Positions 8,431-17,742 of a stretch of DNA of 64,000 nt are shown here, piece after piece. This DNA comes from Pseudomonadota bacterium (lineage in GTDB: Bacteria; Pseudomonadota; Alphaproteobacteria; Rhizobiales; Hyphomicrobiaceae). The DNA is taken from positions 62,001 through 126,000 of the forward strand of contig JAEYPL010000064.1 in the NCBI GenBank assembly GCA_023410905.1. Reading direction: 5' to 3'. Under the pieces are notes generated by a model that was given only the letters and a program-made list of their open reading frames with translations, was not told the origin of the DNA and did not search any database. Position numbers and translations under genes: made by a program. The stretch's first letter is position 1, and every line of letters starts with the position of its first letter.

Positions 8431-9644
8431 TAGCCAGGTGCCGCGCCCTGCGTATTCACATACACGGCATATATGGACTGGCTCGCTGCCATGAACAGCC
8501 GATTGCGCTTCGGGCCGCCGAAACAAACGTTGCCGCAGATTTCCGGCAGACGAATGCGACCAATGAGCTTGCCTTCAGGATTGAAGACGATGACCCCGCT
8601 GTAGCCGACCGCGCGACCCGCATTGCTCGCCGACCAGACGTTGCCGTCGACGTCGCAGCGTAAGCCGTCGGGCCCGCATTTGACACCGTCGACCATGCAA
8701 TCGCTGAACAACTTGCCGTTGGAGAGCTTGTTATCGGCTCCTACGTCGAAGACGTAGATCTCTCCCTTGCCGCCGGGCCCGGTATCGCCGGGTCCCTTGC
8801 CGGTGCTCACCACGTAAAGCTTCTTGTAGTCGGGCGAGAAGCACAGGCCATTGGGGTCCGGAACCTGGTCCTCCGTAACGACCAGATCCACACGTCCACT
8901 CGGATCGATGCGATAGCAATTGGTGGGGAGCTCGCGCTTTGCAGACCCGATCTCGGGGGGCTGGCCGAGACGGTTGTTGAGCCGGCCGGCGACATTGCTC
9001 GGGCCTCCCGCTGCGTCGGGCGTGCCTTCATAAAGCTGGCCGCCGTAGGGCGGATCGGTGAACCAGTAGCTTCCGTCCGGATGAGGCACGACGTCGTTGG
9101 GAGAATTCAATCGCTTGCCCTGGTAGGCATCGGCCAGAATGGTGACCGAGCCGTCGAGTTCATAGCGCACGACACGGCGGGTAAGATGTTCGCAGGCGAG
9201 TTGGCGGCCCTGGAAATCGAAGGTGTTGCCGTTGGAGTTGTTCGACGGCATTCGAAAGACGCTGACGTGCCCGTCGTCTTCGAGCCAGCGCAGCTGCCGA
9301 TTGTTCGGAATGTCACTCCAGACCAGATAGCGGCCCTGCGCGTTCCAGGCCGGACCCTCCGACCAGAGCGCACCGGTCCAGAGTCTCTGGATGGCGCTGT
9401 TGGGTTGGGCGTACTGCCTGAAGACCGGATCGACGGCAAGAACATCGGGGTCGGTGAAGTAGGTGGTCGGAGCGCCGCCCGGCCCAAAGTCGCGCGGCGG
9501 AGTGGTGATGGTGCTGGGCGGAGCAACTGGCCCCGTCTGCGTTTGTGCACCGGCAGCATGTGCCAGTACCATGGTGCCGACACCGGCGCCGATGCCCGTG
9601 ACGATACTGCGCCGCGATAAGATGTGCGCGCCCTGGTGCTTCAT
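8430..9644 (-). CDS. SMP-30/gluconolactonase/LRE family protein, Tat-exported
   Basis: 404 residues. The N-terminus has SRRSIVTGIGAG, a twin-arginine-like signal, then AHAAGAQ as a plausible cleavage site. The body is a six-bladed SMP-30 propeller: LWSEGPAWNAQGRYLVWSDI, then NSPNDVVPHPDGSYWFTDPP and DPNGLCFSPDYKKLYV, which carry the usual metal-binding Glu/Asn/Asp positions. Members hydrolyse sugar lactones. The nearby PQQ-type sugar dehydrogenase and cytochrome c suggest it opens lactones made by periplasmic sugar oxidation; that link is inference. Confidence 0.87.
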   Translation of the reverse strand: MKHQGAHILSRRSIVTGIGAGVGTMVLAHAAGAQTQTGPVAPPSTITTPPRDFGPGGAPTTYFTDPDVLAVDPVFRQYAQPNSAIQRLWTGALWSEGPAWNAQGRYLVWSDIPNNRQLRWLEDDGHVSVFRMPSNNSNGNTFDFQGRQLACEHLTRRVVRYELDGSVTILADAYQGKRLNSPNDVVPHPDGSYWFTDPPYGGQLYEGTPDAAGGPSNVAGRLNNRLGQPPEIGSAKRELPTNCYRIDPSGRVDLVVTEDQVPDPNGLCFSPDYKKLYVVSTGKGPGDTGPGGKGEIYVFDVGADNKLSNGKLFSDCMVDGVKCGPDGLRCDVDGNVWSASNAGRAVGYSGVIVFNPEGKLIGRIRLPEICGNVCFGGPKRNRLFMAASQSIYAVYVNTQGAAPG

Positions 9645-9829
9645 TTGGAGCCTCCCTATTATTTTGTTGAAGTATTGGCGTAGCGATTAGGAACCTGGAT
9701 TCTGGCTGAAATGCGCGCGACCGCGCCGAAGTGCGCAGCACCGCATACGATCCGGTGCCACACATGAACCATGGCCGGTAAACGCACCACGTGGTCCCGC
9801 AATGAACTTAAACGGAAGAGAGGTGACTC

Positions 9830-10471
9830 TTGGATCACTTCGTTGTGCGGGTGCTCTTTCTGTGCGCTGTCACCACGAGCTCGTCGCTTGTCGCAGCGGA
9901 AACCGAACGGCTGTTCGACGGCAAAACCCTCACGGGTTGGGAGGGCGACACCAAGTACACCTGGCGCGTCGAGAGGGGCGCCATCGTCGGTGGCTCCCTC
10001 AACAAGGTCGTACGTCGCAATGAATTTCTCAGCACGACGCGGCACTTCGGCGACTTCGAGCTGAAAGTGACATTCAAACTGTTGGGTGATCGTGCGCTGC
10101 GCAACGCAGGTGTGCAATTCCGAACCCAACGCATACCGAACCATCACGAGGTATCCGGCTATCAGGCCGATATCGGGCAGCATTATTGGGGCGCGCTTTA
10201 CGACGAAACGCGTCGCGATCGCATTCTTGCCGGTCCCGATCCAAAGGACATCAAAAGCTTGGTGAAGCAGGGCGACTGGAACACTTACGTCGTCCGCTGC
10301 GAGGGGCCGCGCATTCGCCTTTGGCTAAATGGCGTGCAGACCGTGGACTACACGGAGGACGACGCCACGATCGAACGCTCGGGCATCATCGCGCTTCAGA
10401 TCCACGGCGGCGCGAAGGCCGAAGCCCACTACAAGGACATCACCATCGAGGAGCTACCCAAGTCGGATTAG
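9830..10471 (+). CDS. DUF1080 (3-keto-disaccharide hydrolase domain) secreted protein
   Basis: 213 residues starting at a TTG (9830-9832), chosen because GAGAGGTG sits 6 bases upstream and the first 23 residues form a signal peptide ending SSLVAA. The mature protein has the DUF1080 pattern: LFDGKTLTGWEGD, the GGSL turn, NAGVQFRTQRIPN and a final AHYKDITIEEL strand. The fold is a concanavalin-like sandwich, and some members act on 3-keto-glycosides. It diverges from the SMP-30 gene across a 185-base promoter region, so the two may be co-regulated. Confidence 0.85.
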   Translation: MDHFVVRVLFLCAVTTSSSLVAAETERLFDGKTLTGWEGDTKYTWRVERGAIVGGSLNKVVRRNEFLSTTRHFGDFELKVTFKLLGDRALRNAGVQFRTQRIPNHHEVSGYQADIGQHYWGALYDETRRDRILAGPDPKDIKSLVKQGDWNTYVVRCEGPRIRLWLNGVQTVDYTEDDATIERSGIIALQIHGGAKAEAHYKDITIEELPKSD

Positions 10472-10513
10472 GATCGTGAGGAAAGCACCCAGCGGGGTGG
10501 GATCATAGCGCTG

Positions 10514-10547
10514 CGGCACCGGCTCAGGATCTCGAGAACCGGTGCCG
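10514..10547. terminator. Possible bidirectional terminator hairpin
   Basis: A perfect 9-base inverted repeat, CGGCACCGG (10514-10522) and CCGGTGCCG (10539-10547), lies between the convergent DUF1080 and cytochrome c genes. The loop is 16 bases, and there is no strong T-run on either side, so termination is plausible but not certain. Confidence 0.4.
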
Positions 10548-10564
10548 TTCAGACTGCGATGCCG

Positions 10565-10942
10565 TCAGGGAAAGAAATCGTCACTCATGACGTAGGCCAC
10601 AAGTGCAATAATTTCGTCCGGCTTGTAGACGTCCCGCCAGGGTGGCATTTGTCGAAAGCCATTGTGTGTGCGATCCCAGACAAACTCCGGTTTGTACTGT
10701 CGGGGCTGCAGTTTGGGCGCCTTGCCGGGATAGGCTTTCGCACCGTGGCAATGCGTGCATTGCTCCTGCCACAGCGTCTCTCCCAGGGCGATTACCTTGC
10801 TGTCCTTCAGCGTCTGCGCCGGTAAGGACGGCGGAGGATCCCGGGGGGGATCCGGTTCTTCTTTCGTCTGCGCGATTGCATTGGTCGAGAGAATGGATAT
10901 CGCGCTGGCGACTACGATCGCGTGAAGTCTTGTTCCGTACAT
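10565..10942 (-). CDS. Secreted class I cytochrome c
   Basis: About 125 residues with a signal peptide ending NAIAQ, one haem site CTHCH in LWQEQCTHCHGAKAYPGKAP, and a probable axial Met in FRQMPPWRDVYKPDEI. The start at 10942 gives the GAGGA site a 9-base spacing; an ATG at 10951 directly abuts that site and is less likely. It lies about 96 bases downstream of the PQQ-type dehydrogenase on the same strand and is its likely electron acceptor. Confidence 0.86.
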   Translation of the reverse strand: MYGTRLHAIVVASAISILSTNAIAQTKEEPDPPRDPPPSLPAQTLKDSKVIALGETLWQEQCTHCHGAKAYPGKAPKLQPRQYKPEFVWDRTHNGFRQMPPWRDVYKPDEIIALVAYVMSDDFFP

Positions 10943-11038
10943 CGCAGACATTCCTCGAAAATCCGAAGAACACAGTAGGGAAGAAGTGGCTGGATAAGCC
11001 GCTTCTTCCCAGCGCAGGTCGTCCGGTAACGCGGCGCG

Positions 11039-12319
11039 TCAGTTGGCAGGCACGATTTTGTAGATCTTGTCGTGGCCACCCGCCGGACCGGTTGTAACAC
11101 TCGTCAACGCATAAACCTCGCCCTTGTCATCCTGGCCGAAGGCCAAGATGTACGGCAGCGTCTTCATGCCGTCGACAACGGCAACTTCCATGGTCCATTT
11201 GCCGTCGGCACCTTTGGTTCCGAAGAATATCTGGCCGTCCATCGTCGCAAACGACTTTGACCAGTCGCCAAAGATGTACTTTCCATCCCACGCTTTGTGG
11301 GGGCCGCGATACACATGTCCACCAGTGACCGAGATGCCTTTGCAGTCCGCCTTCACCGCGGTGCAGTTGTTGTAGACGATGATTGGCGGTGTCAGTCCGG
11401 TCTGATCGCATGTGGCGGGGTGATTATCCGGCTTCGCATAGTCGAAGCACTTATCCGCCTCCATGCGACGCCACCCGAGATTAGCGCCTCGCGTGATGAC
11501 GCTGATCTCCTCGAAGGAATTCTGCTGCACGTCGCCGCAGATTAGCGCCCTGTCGCCACCCGGATCAAAGGTGCACCGCCAGGGATTGCGTAGCCCCAGT
11601 GCCCAGATCTGCGGCAAGGCATCGCTCTGACCAACGAACGGGTTGTCTGCCGGAATGAGATCCGGCTTGGTCAAGTCGAGCCGCAGCATCTTACCATGGA
11701 GCGATCTCATGTCTTGGCCATTGCCAATCGCCACATTGTGGCCGATACCCCAGTCGTTGGCGTACCCGCCATCGCCGGTGGCTATGTAGAGCATTCCGTC
11801 AGGTCCGAAGCCGATCCAGTGACCGTTGTGATTGAACTGCGGGTGGTCGATTTGGGAAATGACCCGCTCGTTTGTTGGATCGGCCTTATTGGGATCGTTC
11901 TTGGAGACTTGAAACTCGGATACGACGTTGGTGTGCGACCACCAAAGGCGGCGGTCGAGTTCGCTGGCGCGAAGCGGGGCCGAGTAGGCGATGTAGAATT
12001 TGCCGTTCTCCCTGTAGTTAGGGTGAAACGCCAAACCAAGTAGTCCGCGTTCATCAAAGAAATGGTGCTGCGTCACCATCTTTGGGCCGACATTGATAAA
12101 AGGTTCCGGCAGCAAGCGGCCCTTGCTATCAATGATCCGCACTTGGCCGTGCTGCTCGATAAAGGCCATTCGGCCTGTGCCGTCCGGTATCGATACCATC
12201 GCTAGCGGATGGATGAGCCCGCCGGCGACTTCTTCAAATTTGATTTTGACTTGAGAGAGAGCCGGGGTCGCCATTGCCAAGATCGTGGCCACGGCAATGC
12301 CAGTGAACCTAAGGCGCAT
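11039..12319 (-). CDS. PQQ-dependent sugar dehydrogenase (glucose/sorbosone dehydrogenase family)
   Basis: 426 residues from the ATG at 12319 with GGGAGG upstream. A signal peptide (MRLRFTGIAVATILAMATPA) precedes a GSDH-type six-bladed propeller: AFIEQHGQVRIID, ERGLLGLAFHPNY, HNGHWIGFGPDGMLYIATGD and ALGLRNPWRCTFDP. These carry the family's catalytic His and Arg regions. Such enzymes oxidise aldoses or sorbosone in the periplasm with PQQ and pass electrons to cytochrome c, which fits the gene just downstream. No PQQ biosynthesis gene is in the window. Confidence 0.88.
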   Translation of the reverse strand: MRLRFTGIAVATILAMATPALSQVKIKFEEVAGGLIHPLAMVSIPDGTGRMAFIEQHGQVRIIDSKGRLLPEPFINVGPKMVTQHHFFDERGLLGLAFHPNYRENGKFYIAYSAPLRASELDRRLWWSHTNVVSEFQVSKNDPNKADPTNERVISQIDHPQFNHNGHWIGFGPDGMLYIATGDGGYANDWGIGHNVAIGNGQDMRSLHGKMLRLDLTKPDLIPADNPFVGQSDALPQIWALGLRNPWRCTFDPGGDRALICGDVQQNSFEEISVITRGANLGWRRMEADKCFDYAKPDNHPATCDQTGLTPPIIVYNNCTAVKADCKGISVTGGHVYRGPHKAWDGKYIFGDWSKSFATMDGQIFFGTKGADGKWTMEVAVVDGMKTLPYILAFGQDDKGEVYALTSVTTGPAGGHDKIYKIVPAN

Positions 12320-12449
12320 TTGGTCGTCCTCCCATACCTGAACAATCTGACTTGCTTCATTGGCAAGCGCATTAGCAGGCAATTTACACCTCGAAGTCGT
12401 TGCCTCGAGGCAAAGGCAGAATACAGTCAAACCATATTTAGGGCAATTT

Positions 12450-13322
12450 TCAGGTGCCGCTGACCCAGCGTTGCAGCGCAAGAGTTAGAAGAAAACACAA
12501 TCCCGCTACCAATGCGGCACCTACTGCGCCGGCTGCGGAAAGGAACACTGCGTCGACCAGCGAGATGCCGGCAATAAGGCTTACGACTGCGCGCGGAACA
12601 TCCCCTTTGGAGCGGCGCTTCAGGAAGTAGAGCGCCACCAATATCCAGACGATGAGAGCAACGAGCGCTGCCGCCGCCAGAACGCCGCTCTGCCAAACGA
12701 TAGCCAGGCCGTAGAGAATTGGCGCACCGAGAAAAAGTAGCGGCCACAGTCTGTCGAGGCGATCGAGTGCTTCTTGCTTGGCGGCATACGTCAGGCCGAT
12801 GAGGTAGCAGAGACTGACGAGCGCAGCGACGAACAGCATGGCCGACGGCGCCGTCACCGCCGCATATCCGGCGGTCAAGTATGCGAGAACACGACACAAA
12901 CCCATGAATAGCGGGCTCAAGGCGTTGCCCTTGTGATGCCAATCGTAAAACAGAATGGCGGCTGCAAGTGCCAGCGCTGCCATCATCGCGCGCACGCTCG
13001 TCTCTGACGCCGCGGCGCTCCCCCAGAGTATGAACGCTAAGCCGCCGAGCATCAGACCGAACCCGATGCCGAACACGGTATTCACCGACACGACGCCGGA
13101 AGGGATCGGTCGATCTGGTCGTTCTGCTGCATCAATCTCGCTGTCGAATGCGTCGTTGAGATACATGCCGGAGACGTAGAGCAGCGAAAGTCCGACCACG
13201 ACAAGAAGTGTCGTTTGCGTCCAGATCTCGCCGCCCGCGAGGGTCGTCCCGACGAGTGCGTTGCTCCAAACTGTTGGCAGATTGGACACCCGTCCCAAAC
13301 GAAGGGCAGTCGCCAGGGTCAT
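12450..13322 (-). CDS. eboC: EboC, UbiA-family prenyltransferase
   Basis: 290 residues with about eight membrane helices. The first Asp-rich motif is NDAFDSEIDAAERPDRPIPS; a second lies near YDWHHKG. Sequence and context match EboC, the UbiA-like member of the Ebo cluster. UbiA enzymes transfer prenyl chains to small acceptors in the membrane. The start overlaps the eboE stop by 4 bases (ATGA), making it the third gene of eboD-eboE-eboC. The idi gene nearby could supply prenyl precursors. Confidence 0.87.
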   Translation of the reverse strand: MTLATALRLGRVSNLPTVWSNALVGTTLAGGEIWTQTTLLVVVGLSLLYVSGMYLNDAFDSEIDAAERPDRPIPSGVVSVNTVFGIGFGLMLGGLAFILWGSAAASETSVRAMMAALALAAAILFYDWHHKGNALSPLFMGLCRVLAYLTAGYAAVTAPSAMLFVAALVSLCYLIGLTYAAKQEALDRLDRLWPLLFLGAPILYGLAIVWQSGVLAAAALVALIVWILVALYFLKRRSKGDVPRAVVSLIAGISLVDAVFLSAAGAVGAALVAGLCFLLTLALQRWVSGT

Positions 13323-14518
13323 GCTGTGAGGATGTCCCTGACCCAGCCAAGCTCGCGAGCAACCGCAGTCGAGGCATCGACCCTGCGCAGTTCCTCAGGC
13401 AGCACGTCGAAGGTGTAGGTTTCGACCTCGAGATGATCGCTGATCGGCGTTCGTTGATGCAGCGCCAGGATCTCGCGCAGAAAATCCTGCGTCGTGTCGA
13501 GTTGGGGAAGCGCGGACATGAAGATCGGCACGTGGCAGTGCACACGCCATTCGTTTCCGATTGCCTGATCAATGTCTGCAAAGGCCGGCGCCAGGTCGAG
13601 GAAGCGGACGAGACTGCCGTCCGGCTTGCGCTCGACAACCTGATGCAGATAGACGCCATCATCGAAGCGCCGGAGCTGGTCGATGGTGTGGGCATCTACG
13701 CGCGGGACCTTCAGCGCTGCCGAGAGCTGTAGCTTGAAGATGCCAATGCCGGAACGCGTCAGACGCGCCAGACTTTCCGAAGCGTTCTCAAACTCGACGG
13801 CAGCATGGCAGACATCATAACAGATGCCGAGGTGACGCCTCAGCGCCCGCTCCGCGGAGACGACATCGAGCTTCGTCACGTCAGCAAACCGTCGAACCGC
13901 TGCTGATGAGAAGATCCTCTCCTCGAAGAACCGCGCCGCCTCCTCGATGGTTTCGAGGTAGCACATGGGCTCAGGTTCCAGTGCCAGCGTGATGGTGCGC
14001 CCGGACCTGTCGGCCAACCGCACGAGGTGGGCGGCGTGCTGGAGCAGATTTTCGGCGATACGCTCGATCGCACCAGGCTCTCCGCCGATCGGCCGAAACG
14101 TCGCCGGCACCGTGCTGACGCTGCCCGTGATGCCCGCATCCTGCGGCAACAGCTCGGCGAGCAGATCGGCCAGGCGGTTGCTGTAGGCCAAGCGTTCGGC
14201 AAAGCGCCAATCCGGTTGATAGACGTCCTCCTTGACGCGCGTCCCGTGAAACGGCCCGTAAGGAAAGCCGTTGATGGTGAAGACGTATAGCTGTTCGCGG
14301 GCGAGAAAATCCTTGAACGCCTCGAGCTCGGAGGCGTTCGCGAGTGTTTCAGAAGCGATTGCGGAGAGGCGGAGCCCGACGCCCATAGCTTCGTTGGGAA
14401 CGAACAGCCGTTTCACCTCCGGCAGGTGACGCTTCAGCCCGATGAACGTGTCGGACCATGTTTCGCCGCGGTGGATGTTGGTGCAGTAGGTAAGGTGCGT
14501 TCCGCTCGTGATTTTCAT
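13319..14518 (-). CDS. eboE: EboE, sugar-phosphate isomerase-like TIM-barrel protein
   Basis: 399 residues from the ATG at 14518 (MKITSGTHLTYCTNIHRGET), an N-terminus typical of EboE (metabolite traffic protein). The protein has xylose-isomerase-like TIM-barrel features such as ITLALEPEPMCYLE and GICYDVCHAAVEFE, which provide acidic and histidine metal ligands. It overlaps eboD by 4 bases (ATGA) and eboC by 4 bases. The biochemical role is unknown; in cyanobacteria the Ebo set is needed to move a scytonemin precursor to the periplasm. Confidence 0.87.
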   Translation of the reverse strand: MKITSGTHLTYCTNIHRGETWSDTFIGLKRHLPEVKRLFVPNEAMGVGLRLSAIASETLANASELEAFKDFLAREQLYVFTINGFPYGPFHGTRVKEDVYQPDWRFAERLAYSNRLADLLAELLPQDAGITGSVSTVPATFRPIGGEPGAIERIAENLLQHAAHLVRLADRSGRTITLALEPEPMCYLETIEEAARFFEERIFSSAAVRRFADVTKLDVVSAERALRRHLGICYDVCHAAVEFENASESLARLTRSGIGIFKLQLSAALKVPRVDAHTIDQLRRFDDGVYLHQVVERKPDGSLVRFLDLAPAFADIDQAIGNEWRVHCHVPIFMSALPQLDTTQDFLREILALHQRTPISDHLEVETYTFDVLPEELRRVDASTAVARELGWVRDILTA

Positions 14519-15729
14519 CGCGCGCTCTGCCGTGCTTTCAGCCATGCGATGGCCTCGAGGATGCGTTCCTCGTCCATCTCGTGCACCTCTACGCCCCGCC
14601 CGATGTCCTCCAGCAGCGTGATCGTAAGCTCTCCACCAAGGTGCTCGCGGAACTCCCTGATCCCCTGCAAAAGGGGATGGCTACCGTCGGCAGCGCGTGC
14701 ATCGACTACCGGATGCCATAGCCGGAAGCCCAGCAACTCAAGCAGGGCTGCAACTCGGTCTTCGGTTCCTGGGGGCAGCAGGCCAGCCAGCACCGAATAA
14801 CGCGCATCAAGAGCAATACCGATAGCAACTGCCTCGCCGTGGCGTACGTGGTTGCGGGTGAGAGACTCGATCTTGTGTGCAGCCCAATGACCGAAATCGA
14901 GGGGCCGCGCACTGCCGGACTCGAACGGGTCACCCCCGTGTCCGATCTGGTGCATGTGAAGCTCGGCGCAGCGGCGGATCATGTACGCCATCGTGGAGGC
15001 ATCGAAAAGCGACAAGCCGTCGATATTGCGCTCGAGCCAGAGGAAGAAATCGGCATCACGAATGAGCGCGACCTTCACCGCTTCGGCCATGCCCGCGATC
15101 TTCTCGCGCGGCGGCAGATCGGTAATGAAGGTCAAGTCGTTGAGGACGGCGAAAGGCGGCGCAAACGTACCGACGAAATTCTTCGATCCCTTCAGATTGA
15201 CGCTGTTCTTTACGCCGACACCGGAGTCGTTTTGGGCGAGAACTGTCGTTGGAATGCGGATCAGCCGGATACCGCGATGGCTGGTAGCGGCTACGAGCCC
15301 GACAGCATCCAGAACGGCGCCGCCGCCAATGGCGATGACGAATGAATGCCGGTCGATGCGGTATTCCTGAATGAGCCCCTGCATCCACTCCACGTGGAAG
15401 AGTTCGTTCTTTATCTTTTCGCCGCCCGGCACCTTCTGCGGGGCGGCAACCAACTCGATCGCCGCATCGTGCGCGCTGGCATAGGCTTCGATTTCGCCGA
15501 TCAGAGCAGGCCGCGCATCACACACGCCATCATCGACGAAAACGATGCAGCGGTGCCGCCGCTCGCGTTCAAGTCGGGTGATGGTCTCTCGCAACACCGG
15601 ATTGTCGGGTGCGAAAAGATGCTTCGTGAAGTGGACTGGGAATTCGTAGGAGACCGCGAAGCGCTGAAGATATAGCGATGCGCCGTGCGACGATGTCTCG
15701 GAGACAGAAGGCTTGGCGACCTCACCCAT
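14515..15729 (-). CDS. eboD: EboD, 3-dehydroquinate synthase-like protein
   Basis: 404 residues from the ATG at 15729 (MGEVAKPSVSETS). It has the dehydroquinate-synthase fold marks: IAIGGGAVLDAVGLVAATSH for NAD binding, SGVGVKNSVNLKG, and a metal-site segment around NHVRHGEAVAIGIALDARYS. It is the first gene of the minus-strand eboD-E-C unit and diverges from eboF. The N-terminal extension and Ebo context argue against a housekeeping AroB role. The actual reaction is unknown. Confidence 0.87.
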   Translation of the reverse strand: MGEVAKPSVSETSSHGASLYLQRFAVSYEFPVHFTKHLFAPDNPVLRETITRLERERRHRCIVFVDDGVCDARPALIGEIEAYASAHDAAIELVAAPQKVPGGEKIKNELFHVEWMQGLIQEYRIDRHSFVIAIGGGAVLDAVGLVAATSHRGIRLIRIPTTVLAQNDSGVGVKNSVNLKGSKNFVGTFAPPFAVLNDLTFITDLPPREKIAGMAEAVKVALIRDADFFLWLERNIDGLSLFDASTMAYMIRRCAELHMHQIGHGGDPFESGSARPLDFGHWAAHKIESLTRNHVRHGEAVAIGIALDARYSVLAGLLPPGTEDRVAALLELLGFRLWHPVVDARAADGSHPLLQGIREFREHLGGELTITLLEDIGRGVEVHEMDEERILEAIAWLKARQSAR

Positions 15730-15911
15730 GCGTTCCCCGGCATTTCTGCTTGTCGGCTTCTGCGGCCGAACCTGCGGCATTCAGAATGTGCCGCCGCTCG
15801 ACGTCAAGTCAAGGTGTGCGTCCTCGGTCGGTCATTGAAAGGTATTGCCCACATGCCGGGGCTCGTGCTTTCTGAACGTTGCCACGGAGGCGCACTTAGC
15901 GGAACAGCAGT
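15730..15911. promoter_or_regulatory. Divergent promoter region between eboD and eboF
   Basis: 182 bases from which eboD-E-C and eboF-TMEM220-idi are transcribed in opposite directions. No palindromic operator or riboswitch-like fold was recognised. Confidence 0.4.
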
Positions 15912-17336
15912 ATGCATAAGACGCTCGTGCTCTTGATAGTCGGACTGAGCGAGCGCCTTCTCGGCAAGGATACGCCGAACCTCTCAGCCCTTGTCAAACG
16001 AGGCGGCCTGCGTCCGCTTAAGACCGTGGTTCCTGCTGTTACCTGCACCGTGCAGTCCACTCTACTGACCGGCTTGTCGCCCCGCGATCATGGTGCCGTC
16101 GCCAACGGTTGGTACTTTCATGAGCAAGCGGAAGTATGGCTATGGCGGCAGTCAAATCGACTGATCGCCGGAGAGAAAATCTGGGAAAGGGGAAAAAAGC
16201 TTGACGCGGCATTTACATGCGCGAACATGTTCTGGTGGTACAATATGTATTCCACCGTCGATATCAGCGCCACGCCGCGGCCCATGTATCCAGCCGACGG
16301 ACGCAAGCTGCCGGACCATTATGCTGAGCCGCCCGAGCTGCGGGACGAGTTAAATAACGCCCTGGGAACCTTCCCCCTTTTCAAGTTCTGGGGGCCCATG
16401 ACCTCTATCGAGGCCAGCCGCTGGATCGCGCGTGCAACGCAGCATGTTCGCCGCACGCGGCAACCGACGCTGACGCTCTGCTATCTGCCCCATCTCGATT
16501 ACTGCCTCCAGAAATGGGGGCCCGACCCGGATGATCCACGCGTCGCGCAGGACCTGCGCGAGATCGACGCCTTAGCCGGCGAGCTGATCGAGGAAGCAGA
16601 GAACAACGGCGATCGTGTCGTGGTCGTGTCGGAGTACGGCATCGTACCGGTGCGGGAAGCGGTACACATAAACCGCGCTCTGCGAGAGGCGGGCCTGGTT
16701 CGCGTGCGCAATGAGATGGGCCGGGAGTTACTCGACGTCGGCGCCTCGAAGGCGTTTGCCATGGCCGATCACCAGATTGCGCACGTCTACTTGCAGCACG
16801 GCGCCGACAGACACTCGATAAAAAGATTGCTGGAGAGTATCGACGGCATTGCGCAGGTTCTCGATGAGGAAGGCAAGCGCGCGATCGGACTGGACCACCC
16901 CCGTTCCGGCGATCTCGTTGCGCTATCGGCACCCGACCGCTGGTTCAGTTACTATTGGTGGCTGGACGATGCAAAGGCGCCCGACTTCGCCCGGACCGTC
17001 GATATTCACCGTAAGCCGGGCTACGATCCGATGGAGTTGTTCCTGGACCCGGACATCTCTGTGCCGATGCTCAAGGTCTCGCGCAGGCTTCTCGCCAGGA
17101 AGCTCGGCTTTCGCAATCTTCTCGACGTCACGCCCATCAAAGGCACCGGGCTGGTGAAGGGCTCGCATGGACTTCTCACGGAAAAAACGCAGGATGGTCC
17201 CTTGGTCATTTCGAGCGCACCGGATCTTCTTCCGGAAGGCGCGATGGACGCGACAGCCTTTAAGGACTTTGTTCTGGCCCACGTATTTGGCCCACGATTG
17301 ACACTGTCTCACGGTATGCAAGGCATCGAGCAGTAG
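15912..17336 (+). CDS. eboF: EboF, alkaline phosphatase superfamily (nucleotide pyrophosphatase-like)
   Basis: 474 residues. The alkaline-phosphatase superfamily core is clear: LLIVGLSERLLGKDTPNLSA, the nucleophile threonine region VPAVTCTVQSTLLTGLSPRD, and PRDHGAVANGWYF, followed by YLPHLDYCLQ and VVVVSEYGIVPV. This matches EboF. There is no obvious signal peptide, so it is probably cytoplasmic or membrane-associated. It is divergent from eboD and followed at 43 bases by the TMEM220 gene. Confidence 0.87.
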   Translation: MHKTLVLLIVGLSERLLGKDTPNLSALVKRGGLRPLKTVVPAVTCTVQSTLLTGLSPRDHGAVANGWYFHEQAEVWLWRQSNRLIAGEKIWERGKKLDAAFTCANMFWWYNMYSTVDISATPRPMYPADGRKLPDHYAEPPELRDELNNALGTFPLFKFWGPMTSIEASRWIARATQHVRRTRQPTLTLCYLPHLDYCLQKWGPDPDDPRVAQDLREIDALAGELIEEAENNGDRVVVVSEYGIVPVREAVHINRALREAGLVRVRNEMGRELLDVGASKAFAMADHQIAHVYLQHGADRHSIKRLLESIDGIAQVLDEEGKRAIGLDHPRSGDLVALSAPDRWFSYYWWLDDAKAPDFARTVDIHRKPGYDPMELFLDPDISVPMLKVSRRLLARKLGFRNLLDVTPIKGTGLVKGSHGLLTEKTQDGPLVISSAPDLLPEGAMDATAFKDFVLAHVFGPRLTLSHGMQGIEQ

Positions 17337-17379
17337 TACAGCAATCGCTGCCAGCGGTTGGATCGGGTAGGAGGGGCAC

Positions 17380-17742
17380 ATGCGTATCGTCCACGTCGTC
17401 CTATCTGCGACGCTCGCTTACTTTGCCGCGCTCCAATACAATGATCCGGATTGGTATTATTGGGGACTGTTGTATTTGATCGCAGCGGCATGGTCATTTG
17501 CCGCCGCTCGCTGGCCGGAACGCCTTGGCTCATCGCGGTTCGTTGGCATTGGAGGGCTGATTTGTGTCATGCTCTTCTTGGCAGGTTTTGTCTCGCTCGC
17601 ACGCAATATAGGACCCGGCTGGATCCACCACGAAGAGGCGCTCGAGGCATTTGGCTATCTGATCTGCGCAGTCGCAACGGCTCTCGCCATCTTCGATGCG
17701 CGGAGACAAACCTCGAGCGTGGCCGAGCGAGGTCGCACATGA
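17380..17742 (+). CDS. Transmembrane 220 family protein
   Basis: 120 residues with four hydrophobic helices. The family signature is visible near residue 15: AYFAALQYNDPDWYYWGLLY. The function is unknown. It lies between eboF and idi, and its stop overlaps the idi start (ATGA), so the three genes form one unit. This placement suggests an accessory role in the Ebo membrane process. Confidence 0.8.
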   Translation: MRIVHVVLSATLAYFAALQYNDPDWYYWGLLYLIAAAWSFAAARWPERLGSSRFVGIGGLICVMLFLAGFVSLARNIGPGWIHHEEALEAFGYLICAVATALAIFDARRQTSSVAERGRT

